A DNA stretch of 18,159 nt from Methylobacter sp. (GCA_023229605.1 JALNYY010000087.1:1-18159); one strand, 5' to 3'; shown: positions 6,961-14,700, counted from the stretch's first letter. The notes: generated by a model not told the origin, from the sequence alone. Made by a program: numbers and translations.

Positions 6961-8457
6961 ATGACATCAAAGAGCGACCCACTAAATCTCGAGATAATGG
7001 AAATAGACCTGGAAGTTGTTCCTCCAAAAATCATATCGGAACCGCTTTCTCTTAATGAATGGACGCATGTGCTGTGTACTGAAGAAATGCCGATATTTTC
7101 CAATACGGCATTAAGTATTCATGATGTTTTGAGCGACGACAGAAAAGGCGCTATGGAATTGGCGTCTGTTATTTTGCAGGATCCGAATTTGACGGTTAAG
7201 TTATTAAAAATCAGCAATACCCCCCATTACAATCCAACTCGTCAGAAAATGGTTACCGTGTCGCGAGCCATTATTATGATTGGTTCCGAGGTTATTCGTG
7301 AATTAACGCTGGTTTGCTCCTTTTTGGAATCCATTCTATCCGCGACTAACAAACACCAGGCCAACGAAGAAATAGCCCAAGCCATTCATGCTGCGGTACA
7401 CGCAAAGTCCATAGCGCTTGCGACGAACGATTCATCGCCGGAAGAAGTTTTTATTGCCACGTTGCTTAACCATATCGGCAGAATATCTTTTTGGTGCTTT
7501 TGCGGCGAGCAGGGCGAACGCATTCAAGTATTGATAAACAAAGGCGCTTGCAACAGCGAAGAAGCGGAAAAGAAAGTGCTGGGTTTTACATTGACAGAAC
7601 TGGGCGCCAGCCTAAGTAAAGCCTGGAAATTAGGCGGTTTGATTGAAGAAGCGATCAAGCCCGGCGTTTTGTCCAAAAAACCCAGAGTTGAGCTGGTTCA
7701 ATTAGGCTATGAAATCACCGAGGCGTTAAAGGAGGGGGCTGGGTCAACAAAATATGAGACCTGTGTCAGGAAAATTGAGGCGCTTACTCATCAATCCAAA
7801 AGAGTTATAAATGAAAAGCTTCAAAATAATACCAGTGTTGCGGCCGATATTGCCTGTCAATTTGGGGCTGCCGACGCTGCTATGCTCATTCAAAGCCGCC
7901 TCAATCAATCGGTTGGCTTGGAAGAGTTATCGCCGGTTATTGATAAAAAACAGCTGCAACTTCAGATATCACAGGATATAACCTCAATAATAAGCGACCG
8001 GATTGACATTAATCTGTTGCTGGAAACGGTGCTTGAGGGGATCCATCGGGGTGTTGGCATGGATCGAACTATTTTTTCTTTGTTAGTTACCGATAAGCAG
8101 TCTCTTAGAGAAAGACTGTCTTTGGGGTGGCGCAAAGATACGTACGAGCACAAGGTCGTTTTCAATATTTCAGAAACACCGGTCAATCTTTTTTTTCATG
8201 CTCTGTCCGGCTCGCAGGCTTTCTGGGCTAAACCCTCGGTTAATTCCAAGTTATATTCACTCGGGGACATTAATGTGATTGGAAAAAACGAATGTTTTAT
8301 TATGCCGATTATTTCCAATAAAACACCGGTCGGTTTAATTTATGCTGATCGCGGGATTAATGGGCAGCCGTTAACCGAAGAGGATTTTAATGCCTTTAGA
8401 TATTTTGCCCAACAGGCAAACATAGGTCTTACCATTTATCGCATACAGCGCGGCTAA
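6961..8457 (+). CDS. HDOD-GAF signalling protein
   Basis: This 498-residue soluble protein combines two regulatory domains. The HDOD domain (about residues 35-240) has the LASVILQDPNLTVKLLKISNTPHY segment, SRAIIMIGSEVIREL and LLNHIGR (about 167-172), which stands where true HD hydrolases carry their metal-binding HD pair. Here Asn-His replaces His-Asp, as expected for the non-catalytic HDOD group. A GAF domain follows at about 335-495 (DITSIISDRIDINLLLETVLEGIHRGVGMDR, IMPIISNKTPVGLIYAD), a small-ligand or redox sensor fold. HDOD proteins usually act as regulatory or scaffold modules near second-messenger systems; no GGDEF or EAL gene is adjacent here. The ribosome binding site is weak (AGG about 6948), so the in-frame ATG at 6997 is an alternative start. 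It converges with aat, only 21 bases away. Confidence 0.87.
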   Translation: MTSKSDPLNLEIMEIDLEVVPPKIISEPLSLNEWTHVLCTEEMPIFSNTALSIHDVLSDDRKGAMELASVILQDPNLTVKLLKISNTPHYNPTRQKMVTVSRAIIMIGSEVIRELTLVCSFLESILSATNKHQANEEIAQAIHAAVHAKSIALATNDSSPEEVFIATLLNHIGRISFWCFCGEQGERIQVLINKGACNSEEAEKKVLGFTLTELGASLSKAWKLGGLIEEAIKPGVLSKKPRVELVQLGYEITEALKEGAGSTKYETCVRKIEALTHQSKRVINEKLQNNTSVAADIACQFGAADAAMLIQSRLNQSVGLEELSPVIDKKQLQLQISQDITSIISDRIDINLLLETVLEGIHRGVGMDRTIFSLLVTDKQSLRERLSLGWRKDTYEHKVVFNISETPVNLFFHALSGSQAFWAKPSVNSKLYSLGDINVIGKNECFIMPIISNKTPVGLIYADRGINGQPLTEEDFNAFRYFAQQANIGLTIYRIQRG

Positions 8458-8478
8458 CGGAAAAAGACAACCGGGCGG

Positions 8479-9174
8479 TTATTGGACTTGCCAGGCAGAC
8501 GGTTTGGCGGGGGCGTCGCAGTATTGATCGAGTAACGTTGTAAAATAATCCCGGTCAATTTCCTCGGCGCCGAAGCTTTCCAGGTGTGTTGTATGCACTT
8601 GACAGTCTATCAGCTGGTAGCCCCAGGATTTAAGCTGTTTAACCAGGGTGGCGAAGGCCGCTTTCGAGGCGTCGGTTTTGGTGTGGAACATGGATTCGCC
8701 AAAGAAAACCTGCCCCAGCGCAATACCGTATAACCCGCCGACCAGTTCATCGTTAAACCAGGCTTCAACCGAATGGGCAAATCCGGCTTGGTGTAGTTGC
8801 GTGTAAGCCGCGTTGATTTCGGGAGTTATCCAGGTGCCGGCAGCATCTTTGCGGGGATCTGCACAGGCCGCAATAACGTCATTAAAAGCCTGGTTGAAAG
8901 TCACTGAAAAAATATTTTTACGCAGGGTTTTGCCTAAGCTGCGGGAAATAACCAGTTTGTCGGGAAATAAAACCAAGCGGGGATCAGGCGACCACCACAA
9001 GATCGGTTCGCCGGGGTTATACCAGGGAAATATTCCGTGCCGATAGGCGTTCAACAGCCGATTTTGAGACAGGCAACCGCCGACGGCAAGCAAGCCGTCC
9101 GGTTCGCGGAGGGCTTTGTTTACCGAGGGAAAATCTTGCGCCGGGTTATTCGGATCAAGAACAGTTAGTTGCAT
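8479..9174 (-). CDS. aat: Leucyl/phenylalanyl-tRNA--protein transferase
   Basis: Aat transfers Leu or Phe from aminoacyl-tRNA to proteins with N-terminal Lys or Arg, marking them for ClpS/ClpAP degradation (bacterial N-end rule) in the cytoplasm. The 231-residue protein is of family length and carries the hallmark motifs in order: PDGLLAVGG, LLNAYRHGIFPWYNPGEPI and LWWSPDPR (about 26-67), GTWITPEI, HSVEAW, LVGGLYGIALGQVFFGESMFH with ASKAAF, and LIDCQ with HLESFGAEEI. The gene is transcribed away from trxB in the same direction, 91 bases downstream of it, with a large palindrome in the gap, so it may be separately expressed. No damage is visible. Confidence 0.97.
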   Translation of the reverse strand: MQLTVLDPNNPAQDFPSVNKALREPDGLLAVGGCLSQNRLLNAYRHGIFPWYNPGEPILWWSPDPRLVLFPDKLVISRSLGKTLRKNIFSVTFNQAFNDVIAACADPRKDAAGTWITPEINAAYTQLHQAGFAHSVEAWFNDELVGGLYGIALGQVFFGESMFHTKTDASKAAFATLVKQLKSWGYQLIDCQVHTTHLESFGAEEIDRDYFTTLLDQYCDAPAKPSAWQVQ

Positions 9175-9186
9175 TTGAAATATTAA

Positions 9187-9266
9187 GGCGAAAGGCTAAA
9201 GGCAAAGGGCGAAAGACGGCTGTATTGGGGTATGGTTTTTTCGCCTTTAGCCCTTTGTCTTTCGCC
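9187..9266. repeat. Heptad-periodic palindrome between trxB and aat
   Basis: The left arm (9187-9214) is four 7-base units: GGCGAAA, GGCTAAA, GGCAAAG, GGCGAAA. The right arm (9239-9266) is four complementary-type units: TTTCGCC, TTTAGCC, CTTTGTC, TTTCGCC. The outer and inner unit pairs match perfectly and the middle ones imperfectly, with a 24-base centre. The right arm touches the last base of the trxB stop codon. A transcript of trxB would fold into a long stem here, so it may act as a terminator or attenuator, though no clean U-run follows. Confidence 0.8.
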
Positions 9267-10219
9267 TAATTTAATTCATCAAGGAATTTTTCTGCGTCCA
9301 GCGCAGCCATACAGCCTGCGCCCGCCGAAGTAATAGCCTGTTTATAAACGGAGTCCATCACATCGCCCGCAGCAAAGACGCCTTCAACACTGGTTGCGGT
9401 GGCGTTTCCGTGTATGCCGCTTTTGACTTTAACGTAGCCGTGTTCCATATCCAGTTGCCCCTCAAAAATACCGGTGTTGGGTGTGTGCCCGATGGCTATA
9501 AATACGCCGTGTACATCCAGTTCTTTGGTCGAGCCATCCAGGGTGTTTTTGATTCTCAGGCCGGTAACGCCCATATCGTCGCCCAGCACTTCATCCAGCC
9601 GGTGGTTCCATTCGATCACGACGTTGCCGTTTTGCGATTTTTCAATCAGCTTGTCAGCGAGGATTTTTTCGGAACGGAATTTGTCGCGGCGATGCACAAC
9701 AATCACCTTTGACGCGATATTGGATAAATAAAGTGCTTCTTCGACGGCCGTATTGCCGCCGCCGATTACCGCAACGGGTTTGTTTCTGTAGAAAAAGCCG
9801 TCACAGGTGGCGCAAGCTGAAACGCCTTTGCCTTTAAAAGCTTCCTCGGATTCCATGCCCAGATAACGGGCTGAAGCGCCGGTTGCAATAATCAGCGCAT
9901 CACAGGTATAAGTGCCTGAATCTCCGGTTAATGTGAAAGGGCGGGCGGATAAATCGGCGGTGTGAATGTGGTCGAAAATTATCTCGGTAGCGAAGCGCTC
10001 CGCATGTTTAAGCATTCTTTCCATGAGATCAGGGCCTTGCAAGCCTTCAACATCGCCGGGCCAGTTATCAACTTCGGTAGTCGTAGTTAACTGACCGCCT
10101 TGCTGCATACCGGTAATGATAACCGGGTTCAGGTTGGCTCGTGCGGCATAGATTGCGGCCGTATAACCGGCGGGGCCGGAGCCGAGAATCAAAAGGCGGC
10201 AATGTTTGGAATCACTCAT
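9266..10219 (-). CDS. trxB: Thioredoxin reductase
   Basis: This 317-residue FAD/NADPH flavoenzyme passes electrons from NADPH to oxidised thioredoxin in the cytoplasm. The N-terminal FAD-binding motif is GSGPAGYTAA (13-22). The redox-active pair C136-A-T-C139 lies in SACATCDGFF. The NADPH-binding motif is GGGNTAVEEA, followed by VVHRRDKFR, which contains the arginines that contact the NADPH phosphate. The C-terminal FAD motif is GVFAAGDV. Length matches the low-molecular-weight bacterial enzyme (about 320). It is divergent from ftsK across about 200 bases and lies upstream of aat on the same strand. A GGGGGAAG-type purine-rich stretch precedes the ATG but is rather far from it. Nothing unusual is seen. 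Confidence 0.97.
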   Translation of the reverse strand: MSDSKHCRLLILGSGPAGYTAAIYAARANLNPVIITGMQQGGQLTTTTEVDNWPGDVEGLQGPDLMERMLKHAERFATEIIFDHIHTADLSARPFTLTGDSGTYTCDALIIATGASARYLGMESEEAFKGKGVSACATCDGFFYRNKPVAVIGGGNTAVEEALYLSNIASKVIVVHRRDKFRSEKILADKLIEKSQNGNVVIEWNHRLDEVLGDDMGVTGLRIKNTLDGSTKELDVHGVFIAIGHTPNTGIFEGQLDMEHGYVKVKSGIHGNATATSVEGVFAAGDVMDSVYKQAITSAGAGCMAALDAEKFLDELN

Positions 10220-10378
10220 TGAAAAATCCTTTGCAGGGGGAAGACGAAAAAAATTAATTATGAAGACGAAAGCGTGTTTCGTAAACTGTTTTTATCGGTA
10301 TAGGTAGCGGTTAATTATCAAAATGCGAGCAGGGGTTTATTGCGGATATTATTAATGCTATACATATCATTATTGATC

Positions 10379-10384
10379 TATAAT
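10379..10384 (+). promoter_or_regulatory. Candidate -10 box for ftsK
   Basis: A perfect TATAAT lies about 38 bases before the chosen ftsK start, in the A+T-rich divergent region between trxB and ftsK. No good TTGACA-like box is found 16-18 bases upstream, so the call rests on the -10 alone. Confidence 0.4.
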
Positions 10385-10422
10385 CATGTTTTGTTAGTAA
10401 TTTATGTGACGAGTTGTTGAAT

Positions 10423-12702
10423 ATGGCTGCTGTAATGGAAGAAAAAACCTTTCGCGGTTTGCGTGAAGTTGCTTTATTAGGCTTCATTGCCGGCGCATTA
10501 TTTTTTTTAATCTCGCTGATCACTTTTAGTAACGAGGATGCGGGCTGGACGCATAGCGGATCAGTGCAGACAGTCTCTAATGCTTGTGGCGTTTTTGGCG
10601 CCTGGATCGCTGATTTCATGCTCAGCTGTTTTGGTTTGGCCGCTTATCTGTTTCCGGCGATTATTTTTTGGCAAGGCTACCTGATTTATACTCGGGGCAG
10701 ACAAGGCCGAGAAAAAATGATTCTTGCGTTGCAATGGATAGGTTCTATAGCGACCATTATCTCAGGCGCTGCATTATTGAATTTGTACCTGCTAAGAATA
10801 GGAATTGAGCTGCCCAGCAATACCGGAGGTATTTTAGGCCAGGAAATCGGCAATGCATTGCTGGTCGTATTCGGCAATTCGGGGGCGACATTATTGTTGT
10901 TAGTGGTTTTATTGGCCGGGGTCACATTGGTTACCGGGCTGTCATGGATAGCGTTGATAGATGTTATCGGTAAATGTACCGTGGTTATCTGTCAAATTTT
11001 TTGCAGCAGCGCTCTCGGCTTGTTGCAGGATCGCTCGGCCAAGCGGACCCAGACGCCGGTCAATAATCCCGAAAAATCGGTGCTTAGGAGGAAAACCGGG
11101 GCCAAGGCCATCCAGAATACCGAAAAGCCTTTAGAAAAGGCTGTAAAAAACAGCTCTCCAGCAAAAAAACAGCCGACTATTAAATATGACGCCAGCAAAG
11201 GCGTTCTGCCGTCGCTGGAGTTGTTGGATCACCGCGATACCCGCGTCATAGGCTATTCGCAAGCCGACTTGGAAGAAATGTCTCGCTTGGTGGAAGATAT
11301 TCTGGCCGATTTCAATGTCGTCGTCTCCGTCGTCGGCTTCCATCCCGGCCCTGTTATCACCCGTTTTGAATTGCAACCCGCGGCGGGCGTCAAAGTCAGC
11401 CGCATCAGCACCCTGTCCAAAGATTTGGCCAGGGCGTTGTCGGTCACCAGTGTTCGTATTGTTGAAATTATCCCCGGTAAATCGGTAGTCGGCCTTGAAA
11501 TCCCCAACAGGGAGCGGGAAATGGTGACCTTGCGTGAACTGTTGGTGTCTGCGCCGTTCGAAAAATCCAAATCAATGCTGACCCTGGCGATGGGCAAGGA
11601 TATTTCCGGTACGCCGATGGTTGCGGATCTCGGCAAAATGCCTCATGCACTGGTTGCAGGCACCACAGGTTCCGGTAAATCGGTCGCCATCAACACCATG
11701 ATTCTCAGCCTGCTTTATAAAGCGACGCCTGAACAGGTTCGCCTGATCATGATCGACCCGAAGATGCTGGAATTATCGGTATACGAAGGCATTCCTCATT
11801 TACTGACCCCCGTAGTAACCGATATGAAGGAAGCCAGCAACGCATTACGCTGGGCGGTTGCTGAAATGGAAAGGCGTTACAAGTTAATGTCCAAAATGGG
11901 CGTCAGAAATCTTGCAGGATTTAACCAGCTGATAGAAGACGCGACCGCACGAGGCGAAACCGTCAGGGACCCGATGTTTCAAATGATCAATCCTCTGGAA
12001 GAAGGCGAGGAGTACCCCACCTTAAGCACCCTGCCCAGCATCGTCATCGTCATCGACGAATTAGCCGACATGATGATGATCGTCGGTAAGAAAGTTGAAG
12101 AACTGATCGCCCGGCTGGCGCAAAAAGCCCGTGCGGCCGGCATTCATTTGATTCTGGCCACGCAACGCCCATCGGTTGACGTATTGACCGGCCTGATCAA
12201 AGCCAACGTGCCTACCCGGATTTCTTTCCAGGTGTCATCGCGCATCGACTCGCGCACTATCCTCGATCAAGGCGGCGCGGAAACTTTGCTGGGCAACGGC
12301 GACATGCTGTTTTTACCCTCGGGCACCAGCATTCCGATCCGTGCTCACGGCGCTTTTGTCGATGACCATGAAGTGCATCGCGTGGTTGAGTTTCTAAAAC
12401 AAACTGCACCGCCCAATTATCTGGAAGATATTACCTGCGAGCCTTCCGACTCCAGCGATGGCTACAGCATGGGCGGCGGTGGCGGGAATGGCGATTCCGA
12501 AACTGACGCCTTGTATGACGAAGCCGTGCAGTTTGTCACGGAAAGCCGCAAAGCCTCAATATCCAGCGTGCAACGACGGTTTAAAGTCGGCTATAACCGC
12601 GCCGCAACGATGATCGAAGACATGGAGGCGGCAGGCGTCGTCAGTGCCGCGGAAAGCAATGGATCAAGAGTTGTGCTGGCGCCGCCGCCTGTAAGAGATT
12701 AA
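10423..12702 (+). CDS. ftsK: DNA translocase FtsK
   Basis: FtsK is a septum-anchored DNA pump that moves chromosome termini during division and activates XerCD recombination at dif. The protein of about 759 residues starts with a hydrophobic domain of four to five membrane segments (about 10-185). A short basic, low-complexity linker follows (about 185-250), much shorter than in Escherichia coli FtsK (1329 residues in all). The motor has Walker A GTTGSGKS (ending at S420) and Walker B IVIVIDE (D545, E546), with ATQRPSVDVLTG and SSRIDSRTILD downstream. The C-terminal winged-helix gamma domain (about 690-750: SSVQRRFKVGYNRAATMIEDME) would read KOPS sites. The ATG at 10423 is favoured because GACGAG (10408-10413) sits nine bases before it; a TTG at 10414 and an ATG at 10435 are alternatives. 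Confidence 0.95.
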   Translation: MAAVMEEKTFRGLREVALLGFIAGALFFLISLITFSNEDAGWTHSGSVQTVSNACGVFGAWIADFMLSCFGLAAYLFPAIIFWQGYLIYTRGRQGREKMILALQWIGSIATIISGAALLNLYLLRIGIELPSNTGGILGQEIGNALLVVFGNSGATLLLLVVLLAGVTLVTGLSWIALIDVIGKCTVVICQIFCSSALGLLQDRSAKRTQTPVNNPEKSVLRRKTGAKAIQNTEKPLEKAVKNSSPAKKQPTIKYDASKGVLPSLELLDHRDTRVIGYSQADLEEMSRLVEDILADFNVVVSVVGFHPGPVITRFELQPAAGVKVSRISTLSKDLARALSVTSVRIVEIIPGKSVVGLEIPNREREMVTLRELLVSAPFEKSKSMLTLAMGKDISGTPMVADLGKMPHALVAGTTGSGKSVAINTMILSLLYKATPEQVRLIMIDPKMLELSVYEGIPHLLTPVVTDMKEASNALRWAVAEMERRYKLMSKMGVRNLAGFNQLIEDATARGETVRDPMFQMINPLEEGEEYPTLSTLPSIVIVIDELADMMMIVGKKVEELIARLAQKARAAGIHLILATQRPSVDVLTGLIKANVPTRISFQVSSRIDSRTILDQGGAETLLGNGDMLFLPSGTSIPIRAHGAFVDDHEVHRVVEFLKQTAPPNYLEDITCEPSDSSDGYSMGGGGGNGDSETDALYDEAVQFVTESRKASISSVQRRFKVGYNRAATMIEDMEAAGVVSAAESNGSRVVLAPPPVRD

Positions 12703-12716
12703 CGATAAATTTTGCA

Positions 12717-12750
12717 CCCGGAGTCGCCTAGCGTTGATGGCGATTCCGGG
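12717..12750 (+). terminator. Strong hairpin after ftsK
   Basis: CCCGGAGTCGCC (12717-12728) pairs with GGCGATTCCGGG (12739-12750), a 12-bp stem with one G-T wobble and a ten-base loop, beginning 15 bases after the ftsK stop. No T-run follows, so it may be a 3'-end stabiliser or a Rho-assisted end and not a classic intrinsic terminator. Confidence 0.55.
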
Positions 12751-12902
12751 CGGTGTTATCGTCAGGCGTAATTTCCCACGAATAATCAATACAAGTCAAA
12801 GCTGTACTTATTTTTGGGGCAGGTATTATTGCCGCGGGCGGTTATATCGGTGGACTAAAACGCAGACCGGTGTAATCATGTCGGGGGCTAGAGCGGTTTT
12901 AC

Positions 12903-13346
12903 ATGGCAAGATCGGATGCGTTGCGTCCTTCTGATTTTACGTTGGGCATTAACATGATGGATAGAGCAGTATCAACATTAATGAATACCCATATCACGGC
13001 AGTCGATATGGACGATACTATTGATACGGTTGAAAAGAAAATGGATTCAAACAAGTTATCGTGTTGTGCGCTGGTTATTGATTCAAAGCAGGGTTGTTTT
13101 GGCGTCATAACTTATCCGGATATTGTGCATTTTTATGAGATGGGTAGAAATGCAAAAAGCGAACGGGCATGGGAATTGTGTACGCATAAAGTAGTCGCAG
13201 TAAGTCCGGACACCTCCGCCAGAGAAACGGCCGCATTAATGGTAAAGCATAAAATTCACCACATTGTCATACTGGAAAATAAACAGATAAAAGGCGTCGT
13301 TTCATCAATGGATTTTGTAAGAGAGTATTTGAAACAAAATGCTTAA
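12903..13346 (+). CDS. CBS-domain pair protein (second in window)
   Basis: This 147-residue protein has two CBS motifs: about 23-80 (LMNTHITAVDMDDTIDTVEKKM, CFGVITYPDIVHF) and about 90-145 (LCTHKVVAVSPDTSARETAALM, IVILENKQIKGVVSSMDFVREYL). Like the protein encoded at 6401 it has no fused effector and ends in a similar DF-x-x-x-YLKQ tail, so the two may share a function. The ligand is probably an adenine nucleotide by family analogy, but this is not shown. The ribosome binding site before ATG 12903 is poor (AGAGCGG, 12890-12896); the ATGs at 12954 and 12957 (residues 18-19) are alternative starts and would leave both CBS motifs intact. It lies between ftsK and the heat-shock cluster and is not obviously in either operon. 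Confidence 0.82.
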   Translation: MARSDALRPSDFTLGINMMDRAVSTLMNTHITAVDMDDTIDTVEKKMDSNKLSCCALVIDSKQGCFGVITYPDIVHFYEMGRNAKSERAWELCTHKVVAVSPDTSARETAALMVKHKIHHIVILENKQIKGVVSSMDFVREYLKQNA

Positions 13347-13496
13347 CATGTCGTTCTATTAAGGACCATAGCGACTTATTTTTACGGTGTTTCGATTAGG
13401 TAGAAATAAAACAGTCGGGCAAGACGACTGGAAGTTTTTAATACGGCAAGACGGGCATATCAATGAAATATAAACACTGACCGGTTTTTAGGTTTA

Positions 13497-13523
13497 TTGA
13501 CAATAGGTTGATGAGCTGATAAT
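13497..13523 (+). promoter_or_regulatory. Candidate sigma-70 promoter of the hrcA cluster
   Basis: TTGACA (13497-13502) is a perfect -35 box. GATAAT (13518-13523) is a five-of-six -10 box, separated by a short 15-base spacer. Transcription would begin near 13530, at the edge of the CIRCE operator, which is the usual arrangement for HrcA repression. Confidence 0.55.
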
Positions 13524-13531
13524 TTGCCCTG

Positions 13532-13558
13532 CTGGCACTCGTGCAGATGGAGTGCTAA
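13532..13558 (+). promoter_or_regulatory. CIRCE operator (HrcA binding site)
   Basis: The CIRCE consensus is TTAGCACTC-N9-GAGTGCTAA. The right half here, GAGTGCTAA (13550-13558), is perfect. The left half, CTGGCACTC (13532-13540), differs at two positions, and the spacer is exactly nine bases. The site includes most of the hrcA ribosome binding site (GGAG, 13549-13552) and stops two bases before the hrcA ATG. HrcA would thus repress its own cluster, and the inverted repeat in the mRNA could also mask ribosome binding. Confidence 0.92.
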
Positions 13559-13560
13559 AC

Positions 13561-14697
13561 ATGGTCGCAGAGGTAAGTGTGGGTAATACGCAGGTTTTAA
13601 ATGAGCGGTCGCTACAGCTATTGAAAACGTTGGTCGAGCGTTATATCAGCGATGGCCAGCCGGTGGGGTCGCGGGTTTTATCAAAAGATTCGGATTTAAA
13701 TTTAAGTCCGGCAACTATTCGCAATGTCATGGCCGATCTGGAAGATCTGGGGCTGGTGCATTCGCCGCATACTTCGGCAGGGCGGGTGCCTACGGTTAGC
13801 GGGTATCGCTTGTTTGTCGATACTTTGTTGACGGTTAAGCCGCTGGAATCGAAAGATTTAACCCGCTTGCATCAAGGCTTGTCGGTAAACGATGACAGCA
13901 GCGATATGATCGGCGTCGCATCGCGCCTGCTGTCGGAATTAACGCAGATGGCCGGGGTGGTGACGTTGCCCAAAAGAGAATTGGTGTGTTTGCGGCATAT
14001 CGAGTTTCTATCTTTATCCCATACTCGGGTGTTGGTCATTTTCGTTACCAACGAGCAGGAAGTTCACAACAAAATCATCCACACCTCCAAAGTATTCAGC
14101 CCCGCCGAGTTACAGCAGGCGGCCAATTATTTAAATTCAATTTATTCCGGCCGTAGTCTGGATGCGGTGCGCAAAGCCGTTTTAAAGGATTTGCAGGCAG
14201 ATCAGGAGCGCATGACAAATCTGTCTGGAACAGATTTGCATTTATCCGAAGGGTGTCGGGCAGGAAAGCCCGACATGAACCAAGGTATGCTGGATGCGGT
14301 AAAAATGGCGCAACTGGCTTTCGACCAGGACAATAAAAAAGACGATTATGTGCTGACCGGCGAAACCAATTTGATGGATTTTTCCGAGTTGTCGGATATG
14401 GAACGGCTAAAAGGCTTGTTTGAAGCCTTCAGTCAAAAGCAAGGCGTTATTCATTTGCTGGATCAATGCATGAAAGCCGAGGGTGTGCAGATTTTCATCG
14501 GCGAAGAATCGGGTTATCGGGCTTTCGATCATTGCAGCCTAGTGACTTCGTCGTATTCGGTCAGCGATGAAGTAGTCGGCGTGCTGGGCGTTATCGGGCC
14601 GACGCGTATGGCTTACGAGAAAATCATTCCTTTTGTCGATGTTACGGCAAAATTGTTAGGGGCCGCCTTGAATCCAAAATCAACGACCCCACTATAA
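13561..14697 (+). CDS. hrcA: Heat-inducible transcription repressor HrcA
   Basis: HrcA dimers bind CIRCE and repress chaperone genes; GroEL keeps HrcA active, so misfolded protein relieves repression. The N-terminal winged helix (about 8-75) contains LLKTLVERYISDGQPVGSR, LSPATIRNVMADLEDLGLV and PHTSAGRVPT. The C-terminal domain ends in the family motif VVGVLGVIGPTRMAYEKIIPFV. The ATG at 13561 is chosen because GGAG (13549-13552) sits eight bases before it; a GTG at 13552 lies inside that site and is unlikely. At 378 residues it is about 30 longer than usual (340-350). Residues 219-239 come from a palindromic in-frame insertion; without it the sequence reads QERMNQGMLDAVKMAQ, as in normal relatives. 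It is first in the hrcA-grpE-dnaK-dnaJ cluster and 62 bases before grpE. Confidence 0.95.
   Translation: MVAEVSVGNTQVLNERSLQLLKTLVERYISDGQPVGSRVLSKDSDLNLSPATIRNVMADLEDLGLVHSPHTSAGRVPTVSGYRLFVDTLLTVKPLESKDLTRLHQGLSVNDDSSDMIGVASRLLSELTQMAGVVTLPKRELVCLRHIEFLSLSHTRVLVIFVTNEQEVHNKIIHTSKVFSPAELQQAANYLNSIYSGRSLDAVRKAVLKDLQADQERMTNLSGTDLHLSEGCRAGKPDMNQGMLDAVKMAQLAFDQDNKKDDYVLTGETNLMDFSELSDMERLKGLFEAFSQKQGVIHLLDQCMKAEGVQIFIGEESGYRAFDHCSLVTSSYSVSDEVVGVLGVIGPTRMAYEKIIPFVDVTAKLLGAALNPKSTTPL
14211..14278 (+). repeat. 63-bp palindromic element inserted in frame in hrcA, flanked by CATGA
   Basis: Two adjacent perfect hairpins lie inside the coding sequence: CAAATCTGT (14216-14224) with ACAGATTTG (14230-14238), loop five; and TGTCGGGC (14254-14261) with GCCCGACA (14268-14275), loop six. 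The direct repeat CATGA occurs at 14211-14215 and 14274-14278, exactly 63 bases apart. Deleting one period restores an uninterrupted HrcA frame of ordinary length. The pattern is that of a small palindromic mobile element (REP or RPE-like) with a 5-bp target duplication, adding 21 codons. Confidence 0.7.
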
Positions 14698-14700
14698 ATA

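Noticed and set aside
8469..8480. AACCG-GG-CGGTT as a terminator between the HDOD-GAF and aat genes.
   Set aside because: The loop would be only two bases and there is no T-run.
12786..12875. A short frame encoding a glycine-rich hydrophobic stretch (LIFGAGIIAAGGYIGGLK).
   Set aside because: It looks like a membrane segment but is bounded by a stop codon upstream and has no start codon; at 29 codons it cannot be supported as a gene or an identifiable gene remnant.
12734..12934. A 66-codon frame after ftsK.
   Set aside because: It starts inside the ftsK hairpin, overlaps the next gene and resembles no protein family.
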